Source: Gnetum montanum
Lineage: Eukaryota; Streptophyta; Gnetopsida; Gnetales; Gnetaceae
Direction of reading: 5' to 3'
DNA: 62,000 nt
Assembly (NCBI GenBank): GCA_015680685.1
Contig: MNCI01034964.1
Span: 94,239 to 156,238, forward strand
The translations under genes were made by a program, and so were the position numbers. Below, in pieces: positions 23,201 through 33,219 of the stretch (position 1 is the first letter of the stretch; the number at the start of each line of letters is the position of its first letter). The notes beneath the pieces are model-generated. The model saw only the letters and a list, made by a program, of their open reading frames with translations, had not been told where the DNA came from and did no database searches.

Positions 23201-23713
23201 TTGCTGAAGCGGATGCTTAACAATAGCAAGAGGAAATGGCACAAGCAAATCCCCTACGTCCTCTGGGCCTACAAAATGATGTGTAGAACTGCAACAAGTA
23301 AGACCCCTTACAACCTTATTTATGAATCTGAAGCTATGTTGCCTCTTGAGTTGCAAGTATCCTCACTTCGGATGGTCCTATCGAATTTCATGAGCAAAGC
23401 CCAGAACAATGAGTCGTGAACCATCTAACTCGACTCAGTGGAGGAGTGCACATAGATGCTGAGACACATCAAGCACTACCAAAGCAAACAGTAGTAGAAG
23501 CACCATGCAAACCCACATCGATGGCCAGTGCAGAAGGGAGACCTCATCCTCAAGGCTGTCCGTGAGCACGTGAGCAAATTCTCAGCCAACTGTGAAGGTC
23601 CTTACATGGTCACTAAAGCCTTAGGAAATGGAGCCTTCAGGCTAGTAGACATGGACGACAATGAGTTTGCCAACTCGATGAATCACTCATATCTCAAATT
23701 GTACTACGTTTGA
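20281..23713 (+). pseudogene. Element A pol: RT, RNase H, archaeal-type RNase H, integrase (decayed)
   Basis: From about 20281 the linker leads to RT (LSFMDGFSGYNQI near 20915; catalytic YVDD at 21107-21118; LNPKKCIFEV near 21210). The first RNase H is at about 21520-21740 (FIYLATSNT, YYLSHAL, HEEKYNEVE). The archaeal-type RNase H is at 21990-22330 (FNGAS, FPCTNNVAEYEGLL, GDSQLVVNQI); Asn replaces the first catalytic Asp. Integrase is at about 22560-23713: zinc block HEG...GGHI...CDTCQ, then WGLDLIGP. In the catalytic triad the second Asp is Glu (TENGPQF) and the Glu position is Lys (NGKVKA). One frameshift lies at an A-run near 20795; afterwards a single frame runs to 23713 with a mix of TAG, TAA and TGA. 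The order and dual RNase H mark a Tat-type Ty3/gypsy element. Confidence 0.92.
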
Positions 23714-23737
23714 AGCAAAATGGCAACAACAAGCACC

Positions 23738-24010
23738 GTCCACTACAATGATAAATTAACAATCGCATCGAGCAGCGTCCGCAATGACGATAAACTAGCA
23801 GCATCAAGGAGCGTCCTCTATGATGTTAAACTAGTGGCAACCATCCACTACGATGTAAAACTGGCACTTGTAGTCCACTATGACTATAAATTGGCACTGC
23901 TCATCCGCTACGATGTTAAATTGGCATGTACGGTCTACTCGGACCTTAAACCAGCACAATGGTCTAGTGGGATGTTAAATCAGCACATGGTCTACAAAGA
24001 CCTTAAACTG
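23738..24010 (+). repeat. Motif cluster III after integrase: about nine copies of GTCCACTATGATNTTAAACTGGCA
   Basis: Roughly 30-base units from just after the integrase stop to 24010. Variation lies mainly in the spacer after GGCA. The open frame through 23720-24046 is a by-product of the near-multiple-of-three spacing. Equivalent clusters follow integrase in elements D and E. Confidence 0.88.
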
Positions 24011-25014
24011 GGTTTGTGTGACATCCCCAGTGTGCATCTATGTTAAGTATGCATCAAACAAGCATGCATGATGTTGACGTGTGGGTGGGATGTCACAGCT
24101 CTAGAACGTGATTCACTATGCACTAAGAACGTGGTTTGGGACACATATGACGCCGCCACCCTTGGCATCATGCTAACACTCCAAAGATGTCATATGGCAT
24201 CATACTAGCCCTCTGAACCTACTGTCGCCATGGCCCATCGCCCTAATAGTAGTTCTTGGGCTAGTTCCCACATTTGGAGTGCCAGCAGTATTGTGGCCCA
24301 GCCATAATATTGTTACTCCCCAGCCCCCTACCAACACCTCGGCTCGCACGATGTCCAACTATGTGGTAGCTGACCCCATAGCTGAACTGAGCATGGATGC
24401 TTTTGGTAGGGATTCCAGAGCATCTGCACCCACAACAACTCCTGGTGCCTTGGAGGCTAGCTCCTCCATGCCGGTGCTGCCAAGGCTACTGCTGGCCTTC
24501 CTACTTTGGACATCACATAGCAGCGATGGTGCCCAAGAGTGTCAACAATGCTAGTAGCCAGCAAGACCCTTGCTCCGAGGGCACGTCTTGCCATAGCAGC
24601 AAATGCTACAACATTGTGAAGCAAGTGCCTCAACTAGCACGGCTACTTTAGAGTGCAAGTTCCATGACGTACATAACACAACTCTTCGTATGGAAGGAAT
24701 TTGTAGGTAGGTCAAAAGCCTTCATGGATGTAACGGAACCCATCCTATGAAGGAAACACCTATCCTACAAGGGGTTGAAGAACAGCACCAGCCAAAGATG
24801 AAAACGTGAATGAGTCCCTCATGAGCACTCCAACAAGGGACTCTACTAAACATCATCTTTGCTCTCTGCCTTAACCTCTGCCAAACCAATGCAAGACTCT
24901 CAAGTGTGGCCAAGTGATGTCTCAACACTCACCAAGAGACAACCTTAGCATTTTTCCTGCTACAATGTTTCATATTCTTTGTCAACATCTCTCAAGCCCA
25001 TCCTCCAGACCTTG
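24011..25014. other. Element A 3' non-coding region
   Basis: About 1 kb between the motif cluster and the polypurine tract. Open frames near 24279-24651 show no resemblance to known proteins. No repeats were recognised apart from weak GCCATGG words. Confidence 0.55.
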
Positions 25015-25029
25015 ACAAAGAGGGGACAA
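25015..25029 (+). other. Polypurine tract of element A
   Basis: ACAAAGAGGGGACAA immediately precedes the TGAAACATC terminus of the 3' LTR. This is the expected primer for plus-strand DNA synthesis. F and E have related tracts (ACAAAGAGGAGCCAA; AATAAAGAGGGGTAAT). Confidence 0.88.
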
Positions 25030-26657
25030 TGAAACATCCCAGAAAATTCAAAGTCACTCTTGCTTCACCAGGCCTTGCAATCTACGTAGTACCATGATAG
25101 TTCTTCAGAAGGAGAACACTCTGAGTTTAGGTCGGCCAGTTCGGCAAATTTTTTACTTTGAGCATGAACAAGCTCTATGGGTCACCCTGCTTGTCCACCC
25201 AAGTAGCTTGCCCAACCGACAGACTGCTCAGAAATGGTGAGTGGAGTTGGAAGTAGCATTCTGGATGCACAAAATAGTTTGAAAAGTTTTCTAAGTCATG
25301 AAGTCTGCTACACTATGCTATGCCCAGCTATGTAGCTTAGCAAGCTTCAGAAAGTGACTGCAGAATGAAGTGCCATGCTATGCTACGAGGCGTAGCATAG
25401 CATGGAAATAGCTATACCACTAATTCCCTTGCTCAACCTTAAGTCCTTCAACAATGTCCCTTTCCATCAGGAAGTGGCGGACCATGTCTACTGCTACGCT
25501 ACGCTGGGCTACATGGTGCAGCGAGGCGTAGCAATCCTGCAGAAGAGACAGAGGGTGGATCAAAGGATGAAATCAACAAGTTTGCAAGTTTCGCGGAAGT
25601 AATGTTTGCAAATAGACAAAGATTTTGCAACTAAGGCTAGTCTCTACGCTATGCTACACTACGTAGCATAGCATAGCGTAGCAAGCATGCAACACACATG
25701 TAGCGAAACGCACAACAAGGTGCTATGCTATGCCAAGCATGCTACGTTTCAAAGCACAACAAGGCATGTGGATGGTTGTGCGACATCAATGCACTTCATC
25801 TAATTGGACTATTGGCACATGTCTCCAGATGCTGATGGTGCAATTATGGTGTGGTAGGCACACAGTTATGGTAGGTTGACATTACAATGGTCATGCAAGT
25901 CCAACGGTCATGCATGGAATGTGCAACATAGACAAGTCAACATGCACCCAAGGTACGTGGCATCCAAACCATCCCTTTTGCATGCCCTTGGTCCTATAAA
26001 TACCCCAACAAGCAGCATTCAAATGGGTTCGCATCTTTTTCTAAAAAGAAAAAAAACAAGATTTGAAGGGGGTTGGTTGGAATTTTTTGAATTCTTCAAC
26101 TTATCCTCTGTCTGGCATTGTGACATTGAGCACTATAAGCTTTTTGTTTGGCACTGCAAACAGTTACCATCTTCAGCTAACACTTTGTTCTGTTCCCCTT
26201 CTACCACCTTGGTAGAACCCTGCGTCGTCAGCACCTAAATTCATGCCTCAACACACAACTTGTTTTGCTCTACATGTCCTGGTTACTCTCGTGATCTCTG
26301 CACTTCGCCATGCTATGCAACCGATTGTACCCACCTTGACAGAGTGAACTTGTAGCTTCAGAGTGGTGCATTTTTCTAACCGCATTTTACTTTGCTTTCC
26401 TATTTATTATCATGTGTTGCATTGTTTTCTACTTTATTTTTTTTAAGCATTACTTTGCATTTTTGTTTCCGCTTTGAGTTATATGTTGCAAAAGGCTATA
26501 TAGATGCCGATTAAGTCCTTGTCTGATTGACCAAACCATTCAGGGTACCCCGTATCCACACACACTTAGCACGGCCCTCCCGAGGGTATGGGGTCGAAAC
26601 TGTCGCATTCACCAACCCCCCAGTGTTTTCCAGCCGTTGATGTTTTCAGTCGCTACA
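25030..26657 (+). repeat. Element A 3' LTR (1628 bp)
   Basis: Runs TGAAACATC to CGCTACA, aligning with 8307-9915. The TATA box is at 25995-26002. Differences from the 5' LTR are mostly C/T and G/A. Confidence 0.92.
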
Positions 26658-26662
26658 CCCCT
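26658..26662. repeat. Target-site duplication (right) of element A: CCCCT
   Basis: Exact copy of 8302-8306; the remaining 36 bases of the solo LTR follow. Confidence 0.9.
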
Positions 26663-26698
26663 CAGTGATTCCACTCATTGATGTTTTCACTTGTTATA

Positions 26699-26703
26699 GG
26701 TAC
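26699..26703. repeat. Target-site duplication (right) of the solo LTR: GGTAC
   Basis: Exact copy of 6505-6509. Element C LTR sequence resumes here (AGGAAAGTCACAGGAGC, as at 31340-31360). Confidence 0.85.
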
Positions 26704-27049
26704 AGGAAAGTCACAGGAGCTAGGTGAAGTGGAGCAAGAAGTGGAGTTGCCATCCCTTCTGGTCAAGTTTTAGGCCTAATTATGGTGGTAGTGCTAGATT
26801 GCCTCTAAGGGATAGATGCTGAAGGAAGAAAATCCCAAGGAATACTCTTAGAGCATGATCTAGATACTTCATTCTATATTAATAAAGCATTCTTTTCTTT
26901 CTCTTTCTACATTTTTCTTGCTATTTCCTTTATGTATTATGTTGAATGTTACATATATTTGACATTTGATATATTATCTTCTTTCACATAATGTCTAATA
27001 TAACATATATTTGATGTTTACCATGACATCCAAGGGATAGGATGTCATA
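26699..27049 (+). repeat. Element C 5' LTR, right part
   Basis: Aligns with 31340-31679 (GTCACAGGAGCTAGGTGAAG, AATAAAGCATT, TTGAATGTTACATATATTTG). It ends GGATAGGATGTCATA where the 3' LTR has GTCACA. AATAAA near 26880 could serve polyadenylation. Confidence 0.85.
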
Positions 27050-27051
27050 AT

Positions 27052-27063
27052 TGATATTAGATC
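27052..27063 (+). other. Probable primer-binding site of element C (initiator tRNA-Met type, decayed)
   Basis: TGATATTAGATC directly follows the LTR end plus two bases. The usual plant copia site is TGGTATCAGAGC; 9 of 12 bases agree and two of the three differences are transitions expected from methyl-C decay. Confidence 0.55.
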
Positions 27064-28284
27064 AAACCATGATGCAAGGGCTATTTAAAAGTATGAACTA
27101 ACTACAACTTGAGGATGAACCAAGAAGTGATGAACTAAGAAGAGTTATGAACTACCATGATTTGCACCACATGTCCAAGATGATCTATATTCATCAATTG
27201 TAAGAGATGTTGGTAAGACAAGAATACAGTAGTCTAGGTAACTCTTACACATCTTACTATTATAGATATGAATTGATTATGATCATTGTTAAGTTTTTTT
27301 CTGAAAATTTAGTAACCATAACCTAAATTGCTCTTAATTTTTTGAAAATCATATCCTAAGCAACTTAGAGCCATTTATAAGTCATCATGTCTTCCATACA
27401 TCAACTTGGTAATGCCATTTTGGTAGAATAAGCTAGTTTGGATCTTTTAAAATCTTGAAAATTCAACTTTATTTTTGAATCCTAAGATTATGTTCAATGC
27501 ATAGTACTCATCTAGATGATTCCAATGGTACAAATTTCTTCTTAATTGATGTTATAGTTTGAGAGATGTTGTTGTTTAAGTTTCTTAATTTGTGTGCATT
27601 AAAATAATATTAATTATTAAATTAACATTAAAAAAAGTGGAAGGCCATGGGTTCAAACCTAGGCCTCGTCAGGTTTACTAGAAAGAGAGAGAGAGAGAAG
27701 AGGAGGAGCCCTAACCCTAACCCTAACCCTAGTGTAGGGGGATGAGGGTCTAGAAATTGACAACAAGCTACTTCATGGTGGCCATGATGCGACCATAATG
27801 GCCAAGACTATGGGGGATGGAAAGAGGATGGAAGATGATGAGTAACATGCTAGCAACCATGCTATGTGTCATGAAGAGCCCACACTCGTTGGGGAAAATT
27901 TTGGACTTGTGCACATGAAGTGGCCTTACAAAGGCCATCATCTCAAGGGGAGCACACATGGATGTGGCCTAGTCCAAGAGGATGAGCATTGAAAACATGG
28001 ATGCCATGATTTGGTAGTGGAAGTGGCATGTGTCTATCATGGTGTCACGAATTTTGTAGCCAATGAGGGATATTGGTGCATTGTCATTATTTCTTGCTAT
28101 GATGGGCCGTTGTAGCTATAAATCCTTATTGTACCCAAGCCATCGTGCTCTCTTTCCTTCATGTGCAATTCCTACCATTTATTGCCACTACTACTACCAT
28201 CACCTTCATTAATCACTAAAAAATCGATGATGATTTTCAGCCACCCATGATGTCTACAAACACCAAAGATGCCATAGATCATCA
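27064..28284. other. Element C leader region, no recognised coding sequence
   Basis: AT-rich. It contains a GA microsatellite at 27682-27698 followed by CCCTAACCCTAACCCTAACC at 27710-27730. The short minus-strand frame at 27768-27959 has no recognisable homology. Confidence 0.45.
27710..27733. repeat. Short telomere-like repeat (CCCTAA, about 4 copies)
   Basis: Four CCCTAA/CCCTAG units next to a GAGA run. Most plants use CCCTAAA; this is the six-base form, which occurs by chance in short runs and as small interstitial tracts. Confidence 0.6.
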
Positions 28285-28640
28285 CCTATCCCAGCACTTT
28301 GTAGACACTGATGGTGCCACATATCACTCCTATGTCTAATGCTCGAAGGATATCATCAACATCATAGATTCCTACCACCTTTGACACTCCACAAGCACCA
28401 TTGACACCATGGATCACTACCACCCTTGATGCTCTATGGACACCATCAATGCTGCAGATCTTTGCCACCTTTAGTGCCCATGGACACCATCAACACCACA
28501 AGTCACTACCACCTTTGACAAATTCCAATTTTTCATCAACTGATAGAAAACTGAAAATTTTTTAATCAACTAATGAAAAATTTGAAATTTTCACTAACTA
28601 ATAGAGAATTTAAAATTTTCATCCATTGAAACGTTAGTTT
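28285..28640. repeat. Degenerate 45-bp minisatellite followed by AT-rich 43-bp repeats
   Basis: CCACCTTTGA/GACACCAT words recur with spacing close to 45 bases at 28375, 28419, 28465 and 28508. From 28520 to 28640 an AT-rich unit (TTTTCATCAACTAATAGAAA, AAAATTTGAAATTTTC) repeats about three times. Confidence 0.65.
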
Positions 28641-28721
28641 AAAATTAAGAACATGAGAAATTTTTTTTAAAATAAGAATATGACACATTAACATCATGTG
28701 AGATAAGAATTAAGTAATTAA

Positions 28722-28785
28722 GAGGGCTTTTTTTGGAGTAATACTAGGATGGATGACCTCTTGGAAAGTCTCATTTTTTGTTCCA
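28722..28785 (+). pseudogene. 5S rRNA-derived fragment
   Basis: GAGTAATACTAGGATGGATG followed by ACCTCTTGGAAAGTC matches the 3' part of plant 5S rRNA (GAGTAGTACTAGGATGGGTG then ACCTCCTGGGAAGTC) with few transitions; weaker similarity continues on both sides. The 5' part, with most of the internal promoter, is not recognisable. It could be a rDNA fragment or a relic of a 5S-carrying retroelement (Cassandra or SINE3-like). Confidence 0.7.
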
Positions 28786-29552
28786 AAGATCCTACGCCTT
28801 AGAAGCCATCACTTTTGATTTTCGGAGCCTTTTTTGATGAATGAAGAGTCATTTCCTACAGATTTCAACCTTTCAAACACAATGGTGTAGGAACCCCAAA
28901 AATTAGTTTTCACCTCTTGCCCGATATAGTGCCTTAAGACCCTTAGAAGATTAATTTTATCATAGATTGAGCATGAGATGTTCTTTTTCAACACATGAAT
29001 AGTCATTTTAAACATTTTTCACCCTTTAGAACTCAATGGTAAGGTTAGATTTATCATCTAGGTAACCCAATAATTCAATGATATCATGAAACTATTCGTT
29101 AAAGTTCAACAACATAAGCATAACTATTCATGCATAATAGTTCAACTATTAGGACTAATGAATTTAACCCTTTTTGGGACCTTAATATTTAGTGTTTAAT
29201 CTTTGTAGATAGCCCTAAAGATCACTATGGCTTGTCATTAGTTACATCATCAGATTTAGTGTTCTTAAGGAGGGTAGAAAGGCCATTAAGTATTAGATGA
29301 TATAAGTATATATTAATAAAAATTAGATATGTAGCTAAATATTACCAAAATTAGTTGGAGAATTACTTGATGTATTAGTATCAAGTTATTATTAGTTGAA
29401 AAATTAGTTGATAAACAAAAATATTTAAGAAAATGTATATTAATTTGTTTTCCAATCAAATCATGCAACAGAATGACAAATAGATTCATAATATTGTTTC
29501 AACAAGGTATATGATATGTATGAATATAAATTATCAAAAATAAAATTCAAGA
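28786..29552. other. Element C interior upstream of the CCR4-like copy; no feature recognised
   Basis: AT-rich with many stops on both strands. A short minus-strand frame (28809-29015) has no recognisable motif. Confidence 0.4.
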
Positions 29553-30650
29553 ATGAGAATGAAAGTTGCAACATACAACAGGCTTGCAAGATCCCCTAGT
29601 GAGTGAAAAAAAAGAACATCTCCTATGTCCACCATGGGCCTTGGATTGACACAAATATTAATATCCATGCCTATTATTAGAGTTAAAAGATTTGGATGTT
29701 GATTTTTTATGTCTACAAGAAGTCTCTCCATGGAAATTTCTATACCAATTCCAACTAGACTTAGAAAAGATGGGATACAAAGGTATTTATAAGCAAAATG
29801 GTTTATGTGGAAGCTCTTCTTTTGAGCCATATAGTTTAGCTTACTAAGAAAATCATAACATGGATGGTTGTGCAATATTTTATAAAGAATCCAAGTTAAA
29901 TTTAGTATAAAGATTTGAATGGAGTCTAGAAAATATGATTTTTGAAACTCCTGAAATCTAAATCATGGAAAAGAAAGAATAGTTAAGATTTTGGAAAAAT
30001 CACATAGCCTTGGTAGTGATTCTAAAAGTCCATCCATTAAGAAGATGTGTATGTATATTCAACAAACATTTTATTATCAAAACAACATGTTTGAATATTA
30101 TACTATGTCAAGGAGCATACTTGGTTAAGAAAATAGAAGAAATTTTGAAGAATAAGTTATTCCTAAGCTATATTGATCTAGTTAAATTTTTTCTTTGTGG
30201 AGACTTCAATGCAAAAGTTGGAAGTAGAGTCTATCAATTCTAAAAATATGGATGTGTAAAAGAATCCTTGGAAGATGAACTTAATTTAAAAAAGATGTTT
30301 CCATCAATTCAACATGTAATTCCATTGGCTAGTGTAGATTCTATTTACTTTGAATCTTCAATAGATAAATCAAATCCCAAAATTTTGGAACTGATGATGT
30401 TGATGGATAGTATTCATCAAGAAGAATAGTTTACTGTTTACTCTACTTTGATTAATGAGGTTGGGTCAACAACATTCTTTATTGAGACCTTGGATTATAT
30501 TTGGTACATTGTCCAATTCTTCTAGGTTACCAAGTTACTAGAGTTAATTCCTAAAGAAGAAGTGGATACAAATAAAGATCAAGCCCTTCCATCCTAAGTA
30601 AGACCATCCAATCATACACCACTTATGGCAAAATTACAATTACTTGCATC
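29553..30650 (+). pseudogene. Decayed, apparently intronless copy of a CCR4-like (carbon catabolite repressor 4) nuclease gene
   Basis: CCR4-family proteins shorten mRNA poly(A) tails with an exonuclease/endonuclease/phosphatase fold. Visible in order: KVATYNRLA near 29565; CPPWALD near 29625; LDVDFLCLQEV near 29695; KMGYKGIYKQNG near 29770; MDGCAIFYKES near 29860; NHIALVVILKV near 30000; FFLCGDFNAKVGS near 30195; ETLDYIWYIV near 30487; LLELIPKEE near 30540; and a closing PSNHTPLMAKLQL where families usually have S-D-H. One frame holds from about 29637 to 30650 over more than 1 kb, broken by about ten stops of mixed type and one frameshift near 29610. No intron-like gaps split the motifs, as expected of a spliced-mRNA copy. 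It lies in sense orientation inside element C. Catalytic remnants such as GDFN persist, but the copy is dead. Confidence 0.8.
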
Positions 30651-31107
30651 AATTCATAAGGTTGATCAAGATCAAGAAGTATTTCACCATTACTTTTATT
30701 TATATTGTTATTATTTTCTTCATTGTTTAATTTATATTTTATTAGATAGTAAAATATCTAAAGCAATGCAATTTGAGAATAAATATTTTCCCTACCTTCA
30801 CTTGGGTAACTAGATATGAGTTGCACTTTGTGTAACCGTAGCTAGGATCGATGATTGGTGGTTGGTAGATCTTTAATTCACCTCTTTTCATTATCTTAAA
30901 AACTGAGGTAAGTATTAATAAACTAATATTTAATACTTATATAAATTCTTATCACATATATTTTGTTTGCAAAATAAGTAAGAAACTTAAAACTCAAAGG
31001 AGAAATCAAATTATTGGAGTATAGGATCATAGTAGAAGCATCGGAGTTGGAAAAAGATAGTGAACATGGACTCATTCAAGGACAAACAAAACCTAAGCAG
31101 AGTAGAT
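30651..31107. other. Element C 3' interior
   Basis: AT-rich with no coding sequence. The last bases before the LTR, AAGCAGAGTAGAT, look like a decayed copia polypurine tract (commonly AAGGGGGAGAT). Confidence 0.45.
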
Positions 31108-31679
31108 TGTCATATTTCCATTTCCAAATGATGCTATTGAAAAATGAAGATGATGCCTCTTTATAATAAGTATTATCGTTATCATAATAAAACCCAAAAG
31201 GGCATGTTGTAATGAAGACCTGAAAAGGTACATTATAATAATCGATGTGTCTCTTGAGGTAACCTTTGGGGATTTGACCTAAGGCTTTTATACCTTGGTT
31301 TATAGGTTGTGTTATGCATGGAGTGGAAGAGCTAATACAGGCAAGTCACAGGAGCTAGGTGAAGTGGAAAAAGAAGTGGACTAGCCATCCTTTCTCTTTA
31401 GGTTGTAGGCATAATTGTGATGGTAGTGTTGGATTACCTCTAAGGGATGGATGCCAAAGGAAGAAATTCCCTAGGAATACTCTAAAAGCATGATCCAGAT
31501 ACTACATTCTATATCAATAAAGCATTTTTTCTCTTTCTACACTTTCCTTATTATTTCCTTTACATATAATGTTGAATGTTACATATATTTGATATTTGGT
31601 ATATTGTCTTGTTCTACATAATGTCTAATATAATGTATATTTAATGTTTGCCATGGCATCGAGGGGATAGGATGTCACA
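31108..31679 (+). repeat. Element C 3' LTR (572 bp)
   Basis: Uninterrupted relative of 6279-6504 plus 26699-27049. It serves as the empty-site reference for the solo-LTR insertion. Starts TGTCATATTTCC, ends GATGTCACA. Confidence 0.85.
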
Positions 31680-31684
31680 CATAT
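31680..31684. repeat. Target-site duplication (right) of element C: CATAT
   Basis: Same five bases as 6274-6278. Confidence 0.6.
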
Positions 31685-33219
31685 GATTAAGTATGACTTA
31701 TGATACTAATGTTGTAGTAATCATGTCAAAAATATTATTAAAGTGTTTAAGGATTATAAATCTGAATTATCTATCCTAAATTCAACGAATACAAGTATTC
31801 TAAGTTTTACAATGAAAAATATATAGAGTTTTGCTAAGGCTATTAACAAAATATTGTATTTCATGTAGTACATGATGGATATTTATAAATTTTGGCACTT
31901 CTAAATAGATCATATTTATGACATGCTAAAAAATCCTATGACATCATAGATGTGACATTGTGACTATGACATTATAGACATGATATTGCAACATAGAGAA
32001 AATGTTTTTACACTAGATATATATAGAGTTATAAGACAATTATCATGCTAATTAATAGAATGAACATGATGATTAGTTAACTATTCACTAATAAATTTTT
32101 CCAAAGAAATAACTATTTGTTAATCAAAATATAACAAAAATCACCATAATAGTGTTAATATAAACTCATGGTGTTACACAATATAGACTTTATTTTGAAT
32201 GTTGAGCTTAAAAAAATACACAAAAATTTTAATACCACCACTAAAATTAACATTTAAAATTATAACATACTTTAGTAATTGATTATAATGATATGACTTT
32301 AAAAGAAAATGATAAATGAACAAGTTATTGCTTTTTAACTTCTTTGCTACAACATAAATTAAGAATTTTTTCACCATTAATGATTATGGAATAAAATATC
32401 TAAAAAATTTCCTTTTAAAATAATCATTTTGAATTAGTACCATTTTACTTAAATACTACAATATTCTTAATTCAAAAAGCAATAATCAAAATAGTAAAAT
32501 GATGATGAGTAATTTCTTTTTCTAAAAACATGTTATAAAATATTTTGGCCTTAAGGTTCTTTTGAAATGTAAGAGAAAATGGCTAGAGATATTAGAGGTT
32601 TAATCTCTTTTAAAATATAATATAACATAAAAATAATAGAAAGGAAAATGTGCATATCATGGAAATGAAATAAATTTTTCACTTTATCATCAACTACGAG
32701 GGTATAAAAATAATTTTATAAGCAAGAATATTATCTAAATAAATATCATTGCTTAGCAAAGGAGCCTATATCTGCATTCATTAAACTATAAAAAATGCTA
32801 ACTAATGAATCTTTCTTTGATTTGGGAGTTGTATCTTATACTATGGAATCTAAAGCATGTAAGTCATTTAATAATGGTGGTTTACTCATGTTCAGTTTCA
32901 TGATATGATGATCACTAGGTCAAGATAGAAATAGAAATAATTATCTATATCTTCATAAGAGAAAATATTATTAAGTTATAATAAATCATGAGATGTATAT
33001 TGTTATGATGTAAAGAAAATTCATACTATGGTACAAGTATAGAATAAAGCACATTATTATTCTCTATTTTCACACAATAGAATGTACAAACATCAAAGAT
33101 ATATATAGATTTAGGAGAATTTTCATATTGAATAAGTGAATAGACATGATAGATAATTAATGTTTATTGTTAAACATAAATACTATAACTAATATTAACA
33201 TGTATCAAAATTACATTCA
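31685..33219. other. AT-rich stretch without recognised features
   Basis: Both strands were read. There are short chance frames only, no termini and no strong tandem repeats. Confidence 0.5.

Larger units (their letters stand above)
8307..26657 (+). mobile_element. Element A: full-length Tat-like Ty3/gypsy retrotransposon with antisense gene (18.35 kb)
   Basis: Order: 5' LTR, primer site, repeat-rich leader, gag-pro, motif cluster, antisense gene with introns, motif cluster, RT, RNase H, archaeal-type RNase H, integrase, motif cluster, polypurine tract, 3' LTR. It is flanked by a perfect five-base duplication. RT motif order and the dual RNase H support Ty3/gypsy of the Tat type. Every coding region is interrupted by stops, so this copy cannot make its own proteins. 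The two LTRs differ by many transitions (estimated by eye at 10-15%), so the insertion is not recent. It is the youngest of the three nested insertions. Confidence 0.9.
6510..26698 (+). mobile_element. Solo LTR of a Tat-like element (family of B), split by element A
   Basis: Parts 6510-8306 and 26663-26698 make one LTR of about 1.83 kb, starting TAAAACACC (decayed TG) and ending TTGTTATA (decayed CA). It is flanked by a perfect five-base duplication (GGTAC), and no internal retroelement sequence lies between the two flanks except the later insertion A. This is the classic product of LTR-LTR recombination. It is homologous to the B LTR in reverse orientation. Its U3 holds short inverted words (CTATGCT...AGCATAG) near 6715-7000 and a 44-bp tandem repeat. 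Confidence 0.85.
6279..31679 (+). mobile_element. Element C: LTR element with copia-like termini carrying a CCR4-like gene copy; interrupted by nested insertions
   Basis: The 5' LTR is split (6279-6504, then 26699-27049; about 577 bp once the insertion is removed). The 3' LTR is 31108-31679 (572 bp). Both run TGTCAT... to ...GGATAGGATGTCACA (TA in the 5' copy). A decayed initiator-tRNA primer site follows at 27052 and a purine-rich run precedes 31108. The element without insertions is about 5.2 kb. Its 4.06-kb interior has no recognisable gag or pol but holds a CCR4-like nuclease pseudogene, so C was probably non-autonomous. An alternative is two independent solo LTRs flanking an unrelated pseudogene; the shared CATAT flanks, the primer-site remnant and the common orientation argue against that. 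Confidence 0.65.

Noticed and set aside
23720-24046. 108-residue plus-strand frame after integrase with repeated YDVKLA words, possible extra protein
   Set aside because: It is the ~30-bp motif cluster read in frame; D and E have the motif without a comparable frame.
27640-27665. GGGTTCAAACC, like a tRNA/SINE B box
   Set aside because: No A box at the right distance upstream and no cloverleaf; the word is common.
27710-27733. Evidence for a chromosome end or vertebrate-type telomere
   Set aside because: Only four six-base units within a retroelement interior; too short to mean more than a chance or interstitial tract.
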